A DNA stretch of 64,000 nucleotides, taken from Hyphomicrobiales bacterium. GTDB lineage: Bacteria > Pseudomonadota > Alphaproteobacteria > Rhizobiales > Rhizobiaceae. The stretch covers positions 1-64,000 of the forward strand of contig JAFKJU010000030.1 of the NCBI GenBank assembly GCA_017305935.1. Direction: 5' to 3'. The notes beneath the pieces were generated by a model. That model made no database searches and had not been told where the DNA came from. It saw only the letters and a program-made list of their open reading frames with translations. The position numbers were made by a program, and so were the translations under genes. This document shows positions 1 to 10,830 of the stretch, piece by piece (within the stretch, counting starts at the first letter, position 1; each line of letters starts with the position of its first letter).

Positions 1-80
1 CGCTGGCGGCCATGGCTCTTGGGGAAATAGGGCTGAAGACGAGCCATTTGCTCGTCCGTCAGCCAAAACAAATTACTCAT
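1..80 (-). CDS. IS5-family transposase, N-terminal fragment (runs off the window)
   Basis: Reading leftward from ATG at 80-78, the frame gives MSNLFWLTDEQMARLQPYFP, then KSHGRQ, and continues past base 1. This is the typical opening of IS5-group transposases, where a short helical N-terminal region precedes the DDE catalytic domain. Only about 26 codons are visible, so it cannot be said whether the gene is intact. It reads away from the nuclease gene on its right. Confidence 0.8.
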   Translation of the reverse strand, partial: MSNLFWLTDEQMARLQPYFPKSHGRQ

Positions 81-144
81 CAGTCGGGCTCCTATACGCC
101 CATCTGAATCACAGCCGTCAGTTCAAATCAATGGGTCCTGACCC
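1..144 (-). mobile_element. Left-edge fragment of an IS5-family insertion sequence
   Basis: The first 80 bases encode the N-terminus of an IS5-type transposase on the minus strand. About 60 noncoding bases follow, ending near GGGTCCTGACCC (133-144), which has the look of an IS5-group terminal sequence and is itself a short palindrome. The other end lies outside the window, so the full element and its target duplication cannot be seen. Family assignment rests on the transposase start; the exact boundary is inferred. Confidence 0.7.
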
Positions 145-150
145 TAGTTT

Positions 151-618
151 ATGTTTTTCCCGGTCCGAACCCTCCTGTCCATCGTCATCCTTGCCCTCCT
201 GGCGGGACCGCTTGTCGCCCGCGACGACCGAATCGCCGGCCCGGTGGCGGCTGACATCCTGCGTGTGGTCGACGGCGATACGCTGCTGGTCGAGGCCATG
301 CCCTGGCCGCAGCAGCGGGTGGAGGTCTATGTGCGGCTGCGGGGCATCGATACGCCGGAACTCAACGCATCCTGCCCGGCCTTGCGGGCGCGCGCCGAAG
401 CGGCGCGCCAGGCCTTGATCGACATGGCCGGCGAAACCGGTACGGTCTGGCTGCGCAATATCGGCGGCGACAAATATTTCGGCCGCATCGTCGCCGACGT
501 CACCTTTGCCGATGGCCGCGACCCGGCGCAGGATCTGCAGGCCGCCGGCCTCGCCGTCGCTTATCACGGCGGCCGCAAGCCGGCTATCGATTGCGCGGCA
601 ACGGCTGCGCTGGAATAG
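151..618 (+). CDS. Secreted thermonuclease-like (SNase-fold) protein
   Basis: A 155-residue protein with a hydrophobic signal-like N-terminus (FPVRTLLSIVILALLAGPLVA), so probably exported. The body is a staphylococcal-nuclease fold: RVVDGDTLLVEA, then VRLRGIDTPE carrying an Arg and acidic residue of the usual active site, then GGDKYFGRIVADV with the second Arg. It likely cleaves nucleic acid in the periplasm or outside the cell; substrate unknown. ATG 151 follows an in-frame TAG at 145-147 and has no visible Shine-Dalgarno. The IS element ends within about 10 bases of this codon, so the natural leader and perhaps the natural start were probably displaced and expression may be altered. Confidence 0.8.
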   Translation: MFFPVRTLLSIVILALLAGPLVARDDRIAGPVAADILRVVDGDTLLVEAMPWPQQRVEVYVRLRGIDTPELNASCPALRARAEAARQALIDMAGETGTVWLRNIGGDKYFGRIVADVTFADGRDPAQDLQAAGLAVAYHGGRKPAIDCAATAALE

Positions 619-668
619 GAGAAGCGCCAGAATTCAGTCCGGTCCAAGCGTTGGACATCCCCATCATC

Positions 669-741
669 GTCATGCTCGGACTTGTCCCGAACATCTGACC
701 AGCAGACGTCGGCAGATTCTCGGCACGAGGTCAAGAATGAC
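669..741. repeat. Dispersed palindromic repeat with 29 bp imperfect arms
   Basis: GTCATGCTCGGACTTGTCCC (start of the left arm, 669-697) pairs with the arm at 713-741 across a 15-base spacer. Arms of this type (GTCATxCTCGGxCTTGTCCCGA) recur between genes in many rhizobial genomes; that recurrence is general knowledge and only one copy is seen here. It fills most of the gap between the nuclease and acs genes. Confidence 0.65.
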
Positions 742-765
742 GTGCGATGGCCCGGGAGACCTAAA

Positions 766-797
766 ACGGAAAAGGGCCGGAGAAATCCCCGGCCCCC
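766..797 (-). terminator. Rho-independent terminator of acs
   Basis: GGGCCGG (774-780) pairs with CCGGCCC (789-795) around an 8-base loop. On the minus strand the stem is followed by a T-rich run (complement of 761-773). It lies 25-55 bases past the acs stop codon. Confidence 0.75.
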
Positions 798-819
798 TTG
801 TTCTGTATTTCAATAAAAC

Positions 820-2778
<1,959 letters not shown>

Positions 2779-2877
2779 GAACTCCTCCTCCATGTTGATG
2801 CGCCGAACTATCTATGTGCGCCCTACATAGCAGGTCAACCGGCTGCCGCAATTAGACAAAGGTCATTTGACTTTGAA

Positions 2878-2891
2878 AGAATTGCAATTCT
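2878..2891. promoter_or_regulatory. Perfect 14 bp palindrome in the acs/trcR divergent promoter region
   Basis: AGAATTGCAATTCT is a perfect dyad in the 209-base gap between acs and trcR, about 100 bases upstream of both start codons. Position and symmetry suit a dimeric regulator, but no known motif is matched with confidence. The rest of the gap is AT-richer than its surroundings and probably holds both promoters. Confidence 0.4.
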
Positions 2892-2987
2892 GCGACAATA
2901 TCGCTATAGAGCGTCCATAACTCCCGGAAATTGTGGTCAACGCCACGTCCCGCGACACCGGCGCGGGCGGACAGAAGGACTATATCC

Positions 2988-3692
2988 ATGGCTCAACAAC
3001 TGCTCATGCCGAAGGCGACCGCCATCTGGCTGGTCGACAACACCGCCTTGTCTTTCGATCAGATCGCGCAATTTTGCAAACTGCATCCGCTCGAAGTCAA
3101 GGCGATTGCCGACGGTGAAGCGTCGCAGGGCATCAAGGGCCTGGATCCGATCGCCACAGGCCAGCTTTCGCGCGAGGAAATCGCCCGCGGCGAAGCCAAT
3201 CCGAACCACAAGCTCAAGCTCTCCGACCCCAAGGTGCGCGTGCCGGAATCCAAGCGCAAGGGCCCGCGCTATACCCCGGTTTCCAAGCGCCAGGACCGTC
3301 CCAACGCCATCCTCTGGCTGGTGCGCAACCATCCCGAATTGAAGGACGCGCAGATCTCGCGCCTCGTCGGCACCACCAAGTCGACCATCGAGCAGATTCG
3401 CGACCGCACCCACTGGAACTCGGCCAACCTGACGCCGATGGATCCGGTGACGCTTGGCCTGTGCAGCCAGATCGACCTCGACTTCGAAGTGGAAAAAGCC
3501 TCCAAGGGCCGACCGCTACCGACTGCCGCCGAACTCGGCGCGACACTGCAGCCTTCGCAGGAAACCGAGCGCTTCAGCTATCAGGACGACCGCGAGGAAG
3601 AGAAGGAAATCGACGCCGACGCCGTCTTCGCCAAGCTCAAGTCGCTGAAATCGACCCACACGGAAGACGAGGACGAAGACGATCGCTACTGA
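2988..3692 (+). CDS. trcR: Cell-cycle transcriptional regulator TrcR (DUF1013 family)
   Basis: A 234-residue protein opening MAQQLLMPKATAIWLVDNTA, which matches the conserved alphaproteobacterial DUF1013 family, now called TrcR, associated with RNA polymerase and cell-cycle transcription. The middle carries a helix-turn-helix-like stretch (DAQISRLVGTTKSTIEQIRD, residues about 118-137). The C-terminus is highly acidic and ends in a run of Asp/Glu. ATG 2988 has AGAAGG upstream and is preferred to a longer reading starting at 2931, whose extra N-terminus looks noncoding. A strong terminator follows, so it is probably monocistronic. Confidence 0.88.
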   Translation: MAQQLLMPKATAIWLVDNTALSFDQIAQFCKLHPLEVKAIADGEASQGIKGLDPIATGQLSREEIARGEANPNHKLKLSDPKVRVPESKRKGPRYTPVSKRQDRPNAILWLVRNHPELKDAQISRLVGTTKSTIEQIRDRTHWNSANLTPMDPVTLGLCSQIDLDFEVEKASKGRPLPTAAELGATLQPSQETERFSYQDDREEEKEIDADAVFAKLKSLKSTHTEDEDEDDRY

Positions 3693-3722
3693 TCGCCGTC
3701 CGTAAGCCTTGCTTGACATCGA

Positions 3723-3756
3723 CCCGGCCCGCGGATCGCGCGCCGGGTTTTTGTTT
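3723..3756 (+). terminator. Rho-independent terminator of trcR
   Basis: CCCGGC (3723-3728) pairs with GCCGGG (3742-3747), followed by TTTTTGTTT. It begins 31 bases past the trcR stop and sits between two convergent genes. Confidence 0.75.
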
Positions 3757-3763
3757 GCCGCGA

Positions 3764-5674
3764 TCAGGTCAATGTGAAACCGCGTTCACGCATCACGCCC
3801 TGAATTTCGTCGAGGATCGCCGGATCGTCGATGGTCGCCGGCATTTTCCACGGCAGGCCGTCGGCGATCTTCTGCATCGTCCCGCGCAGGATCTTGCCCG
3901 AACGCGTCTTCGGCAGGCGTTGGACGATCATCACCGTCTTGAAGGCGGCGACGGGACCGATCTCGTTGCGCACCAGCGACACGACCTCGTGCTCGATCTC
4001 CTGCAATGTGCGCGTCGCTCGGTTCTTCAACACAAGGAAACCGCAGGGGATCTGCCCTTTCAATGCGTCGGCAACGCCGATGACCGCGCATTCGGCGACA
4101 TCGGGATGCATGGCGCAGACCTCCTCCATCGCCCCGGTCGACAAGCGATGGCCGGCGCAATTGATGATGTCGTCGGTGCGGGCCATGATGTAGACATAGC
4201 CGTCCTCATCGACATAGCCGGCATCGGCTGTCTTGTAGTAGCCGGCGAATTCCGTGAGGCAGCCGCTGCGAAAGCGTTCGTCTGCATTCCAGAAGCTGAC
4301 GAGATTGCCGGGCGGCAAGGGCAGGCGGATGACGATATTGCCGAGCGTGCCCGGCGCCACCGCATGGCCCTCGTCGTCGAGCACATGGATGGCATAACCC
4401 GGCATCGGCACGGTCGGCGAGCCGTATTTCACCGGCAATTGCCCGAGACCCAGCGGATTGGCGGCAATCGCCCAGCCGGTTTCCGTCTGCCACCAATGGT
4501 CTATGACGGGAATCGCGAGCATCCGCTCCGCCCATTTGATGGTTTCCGGGTCGGCGCGCTCGCCGGCGAGGAACAGGGCGCGAAGCCCAGAAAGATCGTA
4601 TTGCTGGATCAACTCGCCGTCCGGATCGTCGCGGCGAATGGCGCGAAAGGCGGTGGGGGCGGTGAACAGCGCCTTGACGTCGTATTCGGCAATCACCCGC
4701 CAGAAAGCGCCGGCATCCGGCGTGCCAACTGGCTTTCCCTCGTAGACCACGGTCGTATTACCGGCCAGCAGCGGCGCATAGACGATATAGGAATGGCCGA
4801 CCACCCATCCGATATCCGAGGCCGACCAGAACACTTCGCCCGGCTTCATGCCGTAGATATGCTCCATAGACCAGCGCAACGCCACCATATGGCCGCCATT
4901 GTCGCGGATGACGCCCTTGGGCTGGCCGGTGGTGCCTGACGTGTAGAGAATATAGAGCGGATCGGTCGCCTTGACCGGCGTGCAGGGCACGCGCGTGCCT
5001 TTCGCCTTCTCCGCCTCGACCAGGGTAGCAAAATCGACATCGCGGCCGGGCGTCATCGCCGCTTCGTATTGCGGCCGCTGCAGGACGAGGCAATGGCGCG
5101 GTTTTACCCGCGCGCCCTCGATGGCGTGATCGACCAGCGGCTTGTAGGCGACGATGCGGCCCGGCTCCAGCCCGCAGCTTGCGGCAATCACCAGATCGGC
5201 CTCGAAATCGTCGATGCGGGTCGACAGTTCATGCGCGGCAAAGCCGCCGAACACCACAGAATGAATAGCCCCGAGCCGGGCACAGGCCAGCATCGAGAAC
5301 AGCGCTTCGGGGATCATCGGCATGTAGAGGATGACGCGGCTGCCCTTGCCGATGCCGAGCCCGATCAGGACCGCCGCCACCGCCTCGATTTCCCGCTGCA
5401 TCTCGGCAAAGCTATAGCGGCGCTTCTCGCCGGCCATCGGGCTGTCATAGATCAGCGCCGCTTGCGCGCCGCGACCGGCCAGGACATGCCGGTCGATGCA
5501 GTTGTGACAGGTATTGGTCTCGCCGCCGGCAAACCATTGTCCGTAGACGCCAAGCTGCGGATCGAAAGCCGTATCGAAGGGCCGGAACCAGTCCAGCGCC
5601 CCGGCAGCATCCGCCCAGAAGCCGTGCGGATCCTGTTCCCACGCGGCATAGGTTTCGGCATATCTGCTCTGCAT
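3764..5674 (-). CDS. prpE: Propionate-CoA ligase
   Basis: A 636-residue AMP-forming acyl-CoA synthetase. It opens MQSRYAETYAAWEQDPHGFW and contains TNTCHNCIDRH, both typical of the PrpE branch rather than Acs. The AMP-binding motif YTSGTTGQPKGV, the TWWQTETG-like HWWQTETGWA and the C-terminal [12 protein letters not shown] with its regulatory lysine are all present. The expected reaction is propionate to propionyl-CoA, though acetate and other short acids are also used by family members. It lies 105 bases downstream of yggS on the same strand. No separate terminator is visible at its 3' end beyond the convergent trcR hairpin. Confidence 0.93.
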   Translation of the reverse strand: MQSRYAETYAAWEQDPHGFWADAAGALDWFRPFDTAFDPQLGVYGQWFAGGETNTCHNCIDRHVLAGRGAQAALIYDSPMAGEKRRYSFAEMQREIEAVAAVLIGLGIGKGSRVILYMPMIPEALFSMLACARLGAIHSVVFGGFAAHELSTRIDDFEADLVIAASCGLEPGRIVAYKPLVDHAIEGARVKPRHCLVLQRPQYEAAMTPGRDVDFATLVEAEKAKGTRVPCTPVKATDPLYILYTSGTTGQPKGVIRDNGGHMVALRWSMEHIYGMKPGEVFWSASDIGWVVGHSYIVYAPLLAGNTTVVYEGKPVGTPDAGAFWRVIAEYDVKALFTAPTAFRAIRRDDPDGELIQQYDLSGLRALFLAGERADPETIKWAERMLAIPVIDHWWQTETGWAIAANPLGLGQLPVKYGSPTVPMPGYAIHVLDDEGHAVAPGTLGNIVIRLPLPPGNLVSFWNADERFRSGCLTEFAGYYKTADAGYVDEDGYVYIMARTDDIINCAGHRLSTGAMEEVCAMHPDVAECAVIGVADALKGQIPCGFLVLKNRATRTLQEIEHEVVSLVRNEIGPVAAFKTVMIVQRLPKTRSGKILRGTMQKIADGLPWKMPATIDDPAILDEIQGVMRERGFTLT

Positions 5675-5779
5675 GTCTTCCTCCCGATTGCCGAGCCTCT
5701 CCCCGGCTCAGCTTCCTGTATCGGAAGAAAAGGTGCAAATGGAAAGTCAGACCAAAGCTCTAGGACAAAAGGCGAAGTA

Positions 5780-6439
5780 TCACCGCGTCCCGAAGATCGC
5801 CGAGCCGACGCGCACACTGGTCGCGCCGAAAGCAATCGCCGCCTCGAAATCCCCGGACATGCCCATCGACAGCCGCTCGACGCCGCATTCGACCGCCAGC
5901 ATGGCCAGCAGCGCGAAATGTGGCCCCGGATTTTCCTCGGCCGGCGGAATGCACATCAGCCCCTCGATATCGAGGCCGAGCTCGTCGCGGCAAAGTCCGG
6001 CGAAGGCGACGACATCATCCGGCGCGATGCCGGCCTTCTGCGGCTCCAGCCCGGTATTGACCTGGATATAGAGGCGCGGACGCCGTCCCTGGCGGCCCAT
6101 TTCCTCGGCAATCGCCCGGGCGATCTTTTCCCGGTCCACCGTCTCGATGACGTCGAACAGCGCCACCGCATCCGCCGTCTTGTTGGATTGCAGCGGCCCG
6201 ATCAGGTGCAGCTCGATCTCCGGCGTCTCCGCTTTCAGCCCCGGCCACTTGCCCTGCGCTTCCTGCACCCGGTTTTCGCCGAACACACGCTGGCCCGAGG
6301 CGATCACCGGCCGGATGGCATCGGCCTCGAAGGTCTTGGAGACGGCGACCAGCGTCACCGCGCCCGCCTCGCGGCCCGCCTGCCGCTCGGCGGTCTCGAT
6401 CCGCGTCTTAACTTCCTGAAGCCGCTCCTGAACGTCCAT
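5780..6439 (-). CDS. yggS: YggS-family pyridoxal phosphate homeostasis protein
   Basis: A 219-residue alanine-racemase-N-domain protein of the YggS/PROSC family. It binds PLP through the lysine in VAVSKT near residue 35 and buffers free PLP rather than catalysing a known reaction. FGENRVQEAQGKW and the C-terminal LSMGMSGDFEAAI...VRVGSAIFG are family signatures. ATG 6439 begins MDVQERLQEVKTRI. It reads divergently from leuS over a 193-base gap and may be cotranscribed with prpE. Confidence 0.92.
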   Translation of the reverse strand: MDVQERLQEVKTRIETAERQAGREAGAVTLVAVSKTFEADAIRPVIASGQRVFGENRVQEAQGKWPGLKAETPEIELHLIGPLQSNKTADAVALFDVIETVDREKIARAIAEEMGRQGRRPRLYIQVNTGLEPQKAGIAPDDVVAFAGLCRDELGLDIEGLMCIPPAEENPGPHFALLAMLAVECGVERLSMGMSGDFEAAIAFGATSVRVGSAIFGTR

Positions 6440-6632
6440 CGCCCTTGTCCCGCTTTCGATTTTCCAAGTTCCTGCCTAGCCGCAGATGCCGGCTTTGCCA
6501 AGGCATGCGATGCTGCGATTATCGCACCCATGACAAAGATAAAACCCTTCCGCAGGCCACAAAACTTGACGCTTGGGCGGTTTCATGGTGAAGGTCACCC
6601 CCAATTCTCCCTGATTTTGGACGATTATTCCC

Positions 6633-9263
6633 ATGGCCACCGAACGTTACAATCCGCGCGACGCCGAACCCCGCTGGCAGGCGAAATGGAACGAAGAAAG
6701 CGTCTTCGTCACCGACAACAACGATCCGCGCGAGAAATATTACGTCCTCGAAATGTTCCCCTATCCCTCGGGGCGCATTCACATGGGGCATGTGCGCAAC
6801 TACGCCATGGGCGACGTCGTCGCCCGCTACAAGCGTGCGCGCGGCTATAACGTCCTGCATCCCATGGGCTGGGACGCCTTCGGCATGCCGGCCGAAAACG
6901 CCGCCATGCAGAACAAGGTCCATCCCAAGGACTGGACCTACCAGAACATCGCGACCATGCGTAACCAGTTGAAATCGATGGGGCTTTCGCTCGACTGGTC
7001 GCGCGAGTTCGCCACCTGCGACGTCGATTATTACCATCGCCAGCAATACCTCTTCCTGGATTTCATGGAAAAGGGCCTGGTCTACCGCAAGCAGTCCAAG
7101 GTCAACTGGGACCCGGTCGACAACACCGTGCTCGCCAACGAGCAGGTCATCGATGGCCGCGGCTGGCGCTCCGGCGCGCTGGTGGAGCAGCGCGAGCTGA
7201 CGCAATGGTTCTTCAAGATCACCGATTTCAGCCAGGATCTGCTCGATGCGCTCGACACGCTCGACCAGTGGCCGGAAAAAGTCCGCATCATGCAGAAGAA
7301 CTGGATCGGCCGTTCGCAGGGCATGAGCGTGCGCTGGGAGATCGTTGCCGAGACCGCCCCGGCCGGCACCCAGGAAGTGACAGTCTACACAACGCGTCCC
7401 GATACCCTGTTCGGCGCCTCCTTCCTGGCGATCGCCGCAGACCATCCGCTCGCCAAGGAGGCAGCCGCCCGGAATCCGGCTATCGAAGCCTTCTGTGAGG
7501 AATGCCGCCGTGCCGGCACCTCGGTCGCCGCGCTCGAAACCGCCGAAAAGAAGGGCTACGACACCGGCATCCGCGTCAAACACCCGCTCGACCCGAGCTG
7601 GGAACTGCCGGTCTACATCGCCAATTTCGTGCTGATGGACTACGGCACCGGCGCCATCTTCGGCTGCCCCTCCGGCGACCAGCGCGACCTGGATTTTGCC
7701 CGCAAATACGACCTGCCGGTTGTCCCGGTCGTCATGCCGAGGGATGGCGACGCCGCCACCTTCGCCATCGGCGACGAGGCCTATGTCGAAGACGGCGTGA
7801 TGATCAATTCGCGTTTCCTCGACGGCATGACCACCGACGAAGCGTTCGAAACCGTGGCCGAGAAGCTTGGCGCCCAATCACTCGGCAACCAGCCGCAGGG
7901 CGAACGCAAGGTCAATTTCCGCCTGCGCGACTGGGGCATTTCCCGCCAGCGTTATTGGGGCTGCCCGATTCCGGTCATCCATTGCGCCGATTGCGGCGTC
8001 GTGCCGGTGCCGAAGGCCGACCTGCCGGTCAAGCTGCCCGACGACGTCACCTTCGACGTGCCCGGCAACCCGCTCGACCGTCACCCGACCTGGCGCCACG
8101 TCGCCTGCCCGAATTGCGGCCGCGATGCCCGCCGCGAAACCGACACGATGGACACTTTCGTCGATTCGAGCTGGTATTTCGCCCGCTTCACCGCGCCCTG
8201 GGAAGACAAGCCGACCGACCCGAAGGTCGCCAGCCACTGGCTGCCGGTCGACCAGTATATCGGCGGCATCGAACATGCGATCCTGCACCTGCTCTATTCG
8301 CGCTTCTTCACCCGCGCCATGCGCGAGACCGGACATGTCGATCTCAAGGAGCCCTTCAAGGGCCTGTTCACGCAGGGCATGGTCGTGCATGAAACCTATA
8401 GCCGCGGCGAAGGCATGCAGCGCGAATGGGTGGCGCCCGCCGATATCCGCATCGAAGAACTCGACGGCAAGCGCCGCGCCGTCCTCTTGGCGACAGGCGA
8501 AGACATCAAGATCGGCTCGATCGAAAAAATGTCGAAGTCGAAGAAGAACGTCGTCGATCCCGACGATATCATCGCCTCCTACGGCGCCGATACCGCCCGC
8601 TTCTTCGTGCTGTCGGATTCGCCGCCGGATCGTGACGTCATCTGGTCGGAAGCCGGCGTCGAAGGCTCGCATCGTTTCGTCCAGCGTGCTTGGCGGCTGA
8701 TTTCCGAGGCCGCCGAACGGCTGTGTAGTGTCGATGCCGCACCCGCCCGCGAGGGAGAGGCGCTCGCCATCTCACAAATCGCCCACAAGACCCTGAAGGC
8801 GGTGCAGGGCGATTACGACAAGCTGAACTTCAACAAGGCCGTGGCACGCATCTACGAGATGGTCAACGCCCTTGCCGCGCCGCTGACCAAGGTGGCGAAT
8901 GGCGACGCGGATCCCGCCTACACCGCCGCCGTCAAGGAAGCCGTGCTGATCCTCGTGCAGATCGTCGCCCCCATGACGCCGCACCTGGCCGAGGAGTGCT
9001 GGGCAACACTGAAGCAGAACGGCCTCGTCGCCAAGGCGAGCTGGCCGGCCTATGAAGAGGCGCTGACCAGGGACAACGAAATCACCCTGCCGGTGCAGAT
9101 TAATGGCAAGAAGCGCGCCGAATTGACAATCGCGCCAGATGCGGACCAGAATGCCGTCCAGTCCGCCGTTCTCGCGCTCGAAGCCGTTCAGGCGGCCCTC
9201 GCCGGGCAGACGCCGAAGAAGATCATCGTGGTGCCGCAAAGGATCGTGAACATTGTCGTCTGA
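6633..9263 (+). CDS. leuS: Leucyl-tRNA synthetase
   Basis: An 876-residue class I aminoacyl-tRNA synthetase. The HIGH-type motif is in [15 protein letters not shown] (near residue 45) and the KMSKS motif in [13 protein letters not shown] (near residue 635), with the editing domain insertion and a C-terminal tRNA-binding region between and after them. Full length for the bacterial family. It heads a leuS-lptE-holA operon: its last 11 bases overlap the start of lptE. Confidence 0.98.
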   Translation: MATERYNPRDAEPRWQAKWNEESVFVTDNNDPREKYYVLEMFPYPSGRIHMGHVRNYAMGDVVARYKRARGYNVLHPMGWDAFGMPAENAAMQNKVHPKDWTYQNIATMRNQLKSMGLSLDWSREFATCDVDYYHRQQYLFLDFMEKGLVYRKQSKVNWDPVDNTVLANEQVIDGRGWRSGALVEQRELTQWFFKITDFSQDLLDALDTLDQWPEKVRIMQKNWIGRSQGMSVRWEIVAETAPAGTQEVTVYTTRPDTLFGASFLAIAADHPLAKEAAARNPAIEAFCEECRRAGTSVAALETAEKKGYDTGIRVKHPLDPSWELPVYIANFVLMDYGTGAIFGCPSGDQRDLDFARKYDLPVVPVVMPRDGDAATFAIGDEAYVEDGVMINSRFLDGMTTDEAFETVAEKLGAQSLGNQPQGERKVNFRLRDWGISRQRYWGCPIPVIHCADCGVVPVPKADLPVKLPDDVTFDVPGNPLDRHPTWRHVACPNCGRDARRETDTMDTFVDSSWYFARFTAPWEDKPTDPKVASHWLPVDQYIGGIEHAILHLLYSRFFTRAMRETGHVDLKEPFKGLFTQGMVVHETYSRGEGMQREWVAPADIRIEELDGKRRAVLLATGEDIKIGSIEKMSKSKKNVVDPDDIIASYGADTARFFVLSDSPPDRDVIWSEAGVEGSHRFVQRAWRLISEAAERLCSVDAAPAREGEALAISQIAHKTLKAVQGDYDKLNFNKAVARIYEMVNALAAPLTKVANGDADPAYTAAVKEAVLILVQIVAPMTPHLAEECWATLKQNGLVAKASWPAYEEALTRDNEITLPVQINGKKRAELTIAPDADQNAVQSAVLALEAVQAALAGQTPKKIIVVPQRIVNIVV

Positions 9264-9774
9264 TTTCCGCTCGAAGCTCCTTCGTACGAGCGGCGCTGTC
9301 GTTCTGATTGCGCTTTCCGCTCTGGCCACCGGTTGCCAGGTTCGCCCGCTTTATTCCGAAGCGGGCGGCGTTGCCCAAAAACTGGGATCGATCGCCTATT
9401 CGGAGGCCGGAAGCCGCATTGGTCAGGTGGTGCGCAACAAGCTGATCTTCCTGACAGCAGGCGGAAATGGTGAGCCGGCTAATCCTGAATACAAGGTCGA
9501 TCTGACGGTGACGAGCTCGGTTGCCCAGGTTCTGCTGGTCGAGACCTCCGACCGCGCTCGCGCCGGGCAGGTCGCCGTGGCGGTCGATTATATCTTGCGG
9601 CGCAATGCCGACGGCCAGGTTCTCAAGGCTGGCCATCGCCAGGCAATCTCCCTCGTCGATTTCCCGGTTCAGGAATTCGCCAAGGTCCGCGCCATCCGCG
9701 ATGCCGAAAACCGTGCCGCCAATGAGGCAGCGGAACTGGTGCGCGCCGATCTCGCCGCTGCGCTCGGCCGCTGA
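9253..9774 (+). CDS. lptE: LPS-assembly lipoprotein LptE
   Basis: A 173-residue outer-membrane lipoprotein that plugs the LptD barrel in lipopolysaccharide export. The signal peptide [14 protein letters not shown] ends in a lipobox whose Cys would be lipidated, followed by VRPLYS, common to alphaproteobacterial LptE. The only workable start is TTG at 9253, inside the end of leuS, with AAAGGAT about 9 bases upstream. Rare start plus overlap suggests translational coupling. Next comes holA, 14 bases downstream, an order seen across proteobacteria. Confidence 0.88.
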   Translation: MSSDFRSKLLRTSGAVVLIALSALATGCQVRPLYSEAGGVAQKLGSIAYSEAGSRIGQVVRNKLIFLTAGGNGEPANPEYKVDLTVTSSVAQVLLVETSDRARAGQVAVAVDYILRRNADGQVLKAGHRQAISLVDFPVQEFAKVRAIRDAENRAANEAAELVRADLAAALGR

Positions 9775-9788
9775 AGCAAACGCAACCG

Positions 9789-10826
9789 ATGACCGAGATC
9801 AAATCACACGAATTCGATGCGTTTCTCGCTCAGGGAATGCGGTCTTATCGAATCTTCGTTATCTTTGGTCCGGATCGCGGCCTGGTTTCGGAACGCGCGT
9901 CTGCCATCGCCCAGAAATCCGGCATTGCGCTGGACGACCCCTTCTCGGTGACCCGGCTCGATGCCGGCGATCTCGGCCCAGGGGGAGGGCGGCTGCTCGA
10001 TGAAGTCGGCGCACTTGGCCTGTTCGGCGGAGATAAGCTGATCTGGGTCAAGGGTGGCGGCAATGATCGCGGCCTAATCGACGCCATGCCGCGCATTGTC
10101 GAACAGAACCTTACCGACACCGTGTTGATCATCGAAGCCGGCGACATCAAGAAGGGCGTGGGCTTGAGAAAGCTGGTCGACGGCCATAAGTCTGTGGCGT
10201 CGATTGCCTGTTATGCCGACGACCGTCGCGCCCTGAACGCGCTGATCGACACCGAACTCGCCAAGGAAAATTTGCGCATCACGCCCGAGGCCCGCGATAT
10301 CCTGATCGACAGCCTCGGCGGCGACCGTCTTGCCTCCCGCAACGAACTGCAAAAACTTGCGCTTTACGCTCGCGGTGAGCAAACGATCGATGCACAGCAC
10401 GTCACCGACATCGTCGGCGACGCCAGCTCAACCTCCGTCGACGATGCGGTCGATGCGATCTTCAGCGGCGACAAGGATCGTTTTATTCAGGAAACCGGAA
10501 AGGTGTTTACGTCAAAAACGCCGGTCTTCCTGCTGCTTCAATCCTGCCTGAAGCAGTTACAGCTTCTCGACATCCTGCGCTCGGAAATGGAAGAGAAAAA
10601 GCTCTCGCCGCAACAGGTCATGCAGACTCATGCGCGTCACGTTCATTTCCGTCGCAAGCCGATCCTGGAGGCAGCCTTGCGTATCTGGTCGCCGCCGGCC
10701 ATCGCTCGGGAAATGCGCCGCGTCAATACTGCAATCCTGCAGACGCGTCAGCGTCAGGCGCTGGAAGACAGTATCGCCCTGCAAACCCTGCTGGCGCTGA
10801 CTTTACAATCAGGCAAGCGCATCTAA
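9789..10826 (+). CDS. holA: DNA polymerase III delta subunit
   Basis: A 345-residue clamp-loader delta subunit, the wrench that opens the beta sliding clamp. IFVIFGPDRGLVSERA near the N-terminus, GGDKLIWVKG, and the long alpha-helical C-terminal collar domain (LLQSCLKQLQLLDIL) fit the family. It is the last gene of the leuS-lptE-holA operon. Its stop lies only 4 bases from the convergent parB stop, with no room for a conventional terminator between them. Confidence 0.94.
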   Translation: MTEIKSHEFDAFLAQGMRSYRIFVIFGPDRGLVSERASAIAQKSGIALDDPFSVTRLDAGDLGPGGGRLLDEVGALGLFGGDKLIWVKGGGNDRGLIDAMPRIVEQNLTDTVLIIEAGDIKKGVGLRKLVDGHKSVASIACYADDRRALNALIDTELAKENLRITPEARDILIDSLGGDRLASRNELQKLALYARGEQTIDAQHVTDIVGDASSTSVDDAVDAIFSGDKDRFIQETGKVFTSKTPVFLLLQSCLKQLQLLDILRSEMEEKKLSPQQVMQTHARHVHFRRKPILEAALRIWSPPAIAREMRRVNTAILQTRQRQALEDSIALQTLLALTLQSGKRI

Positions 10827-10830
10827 GAGA

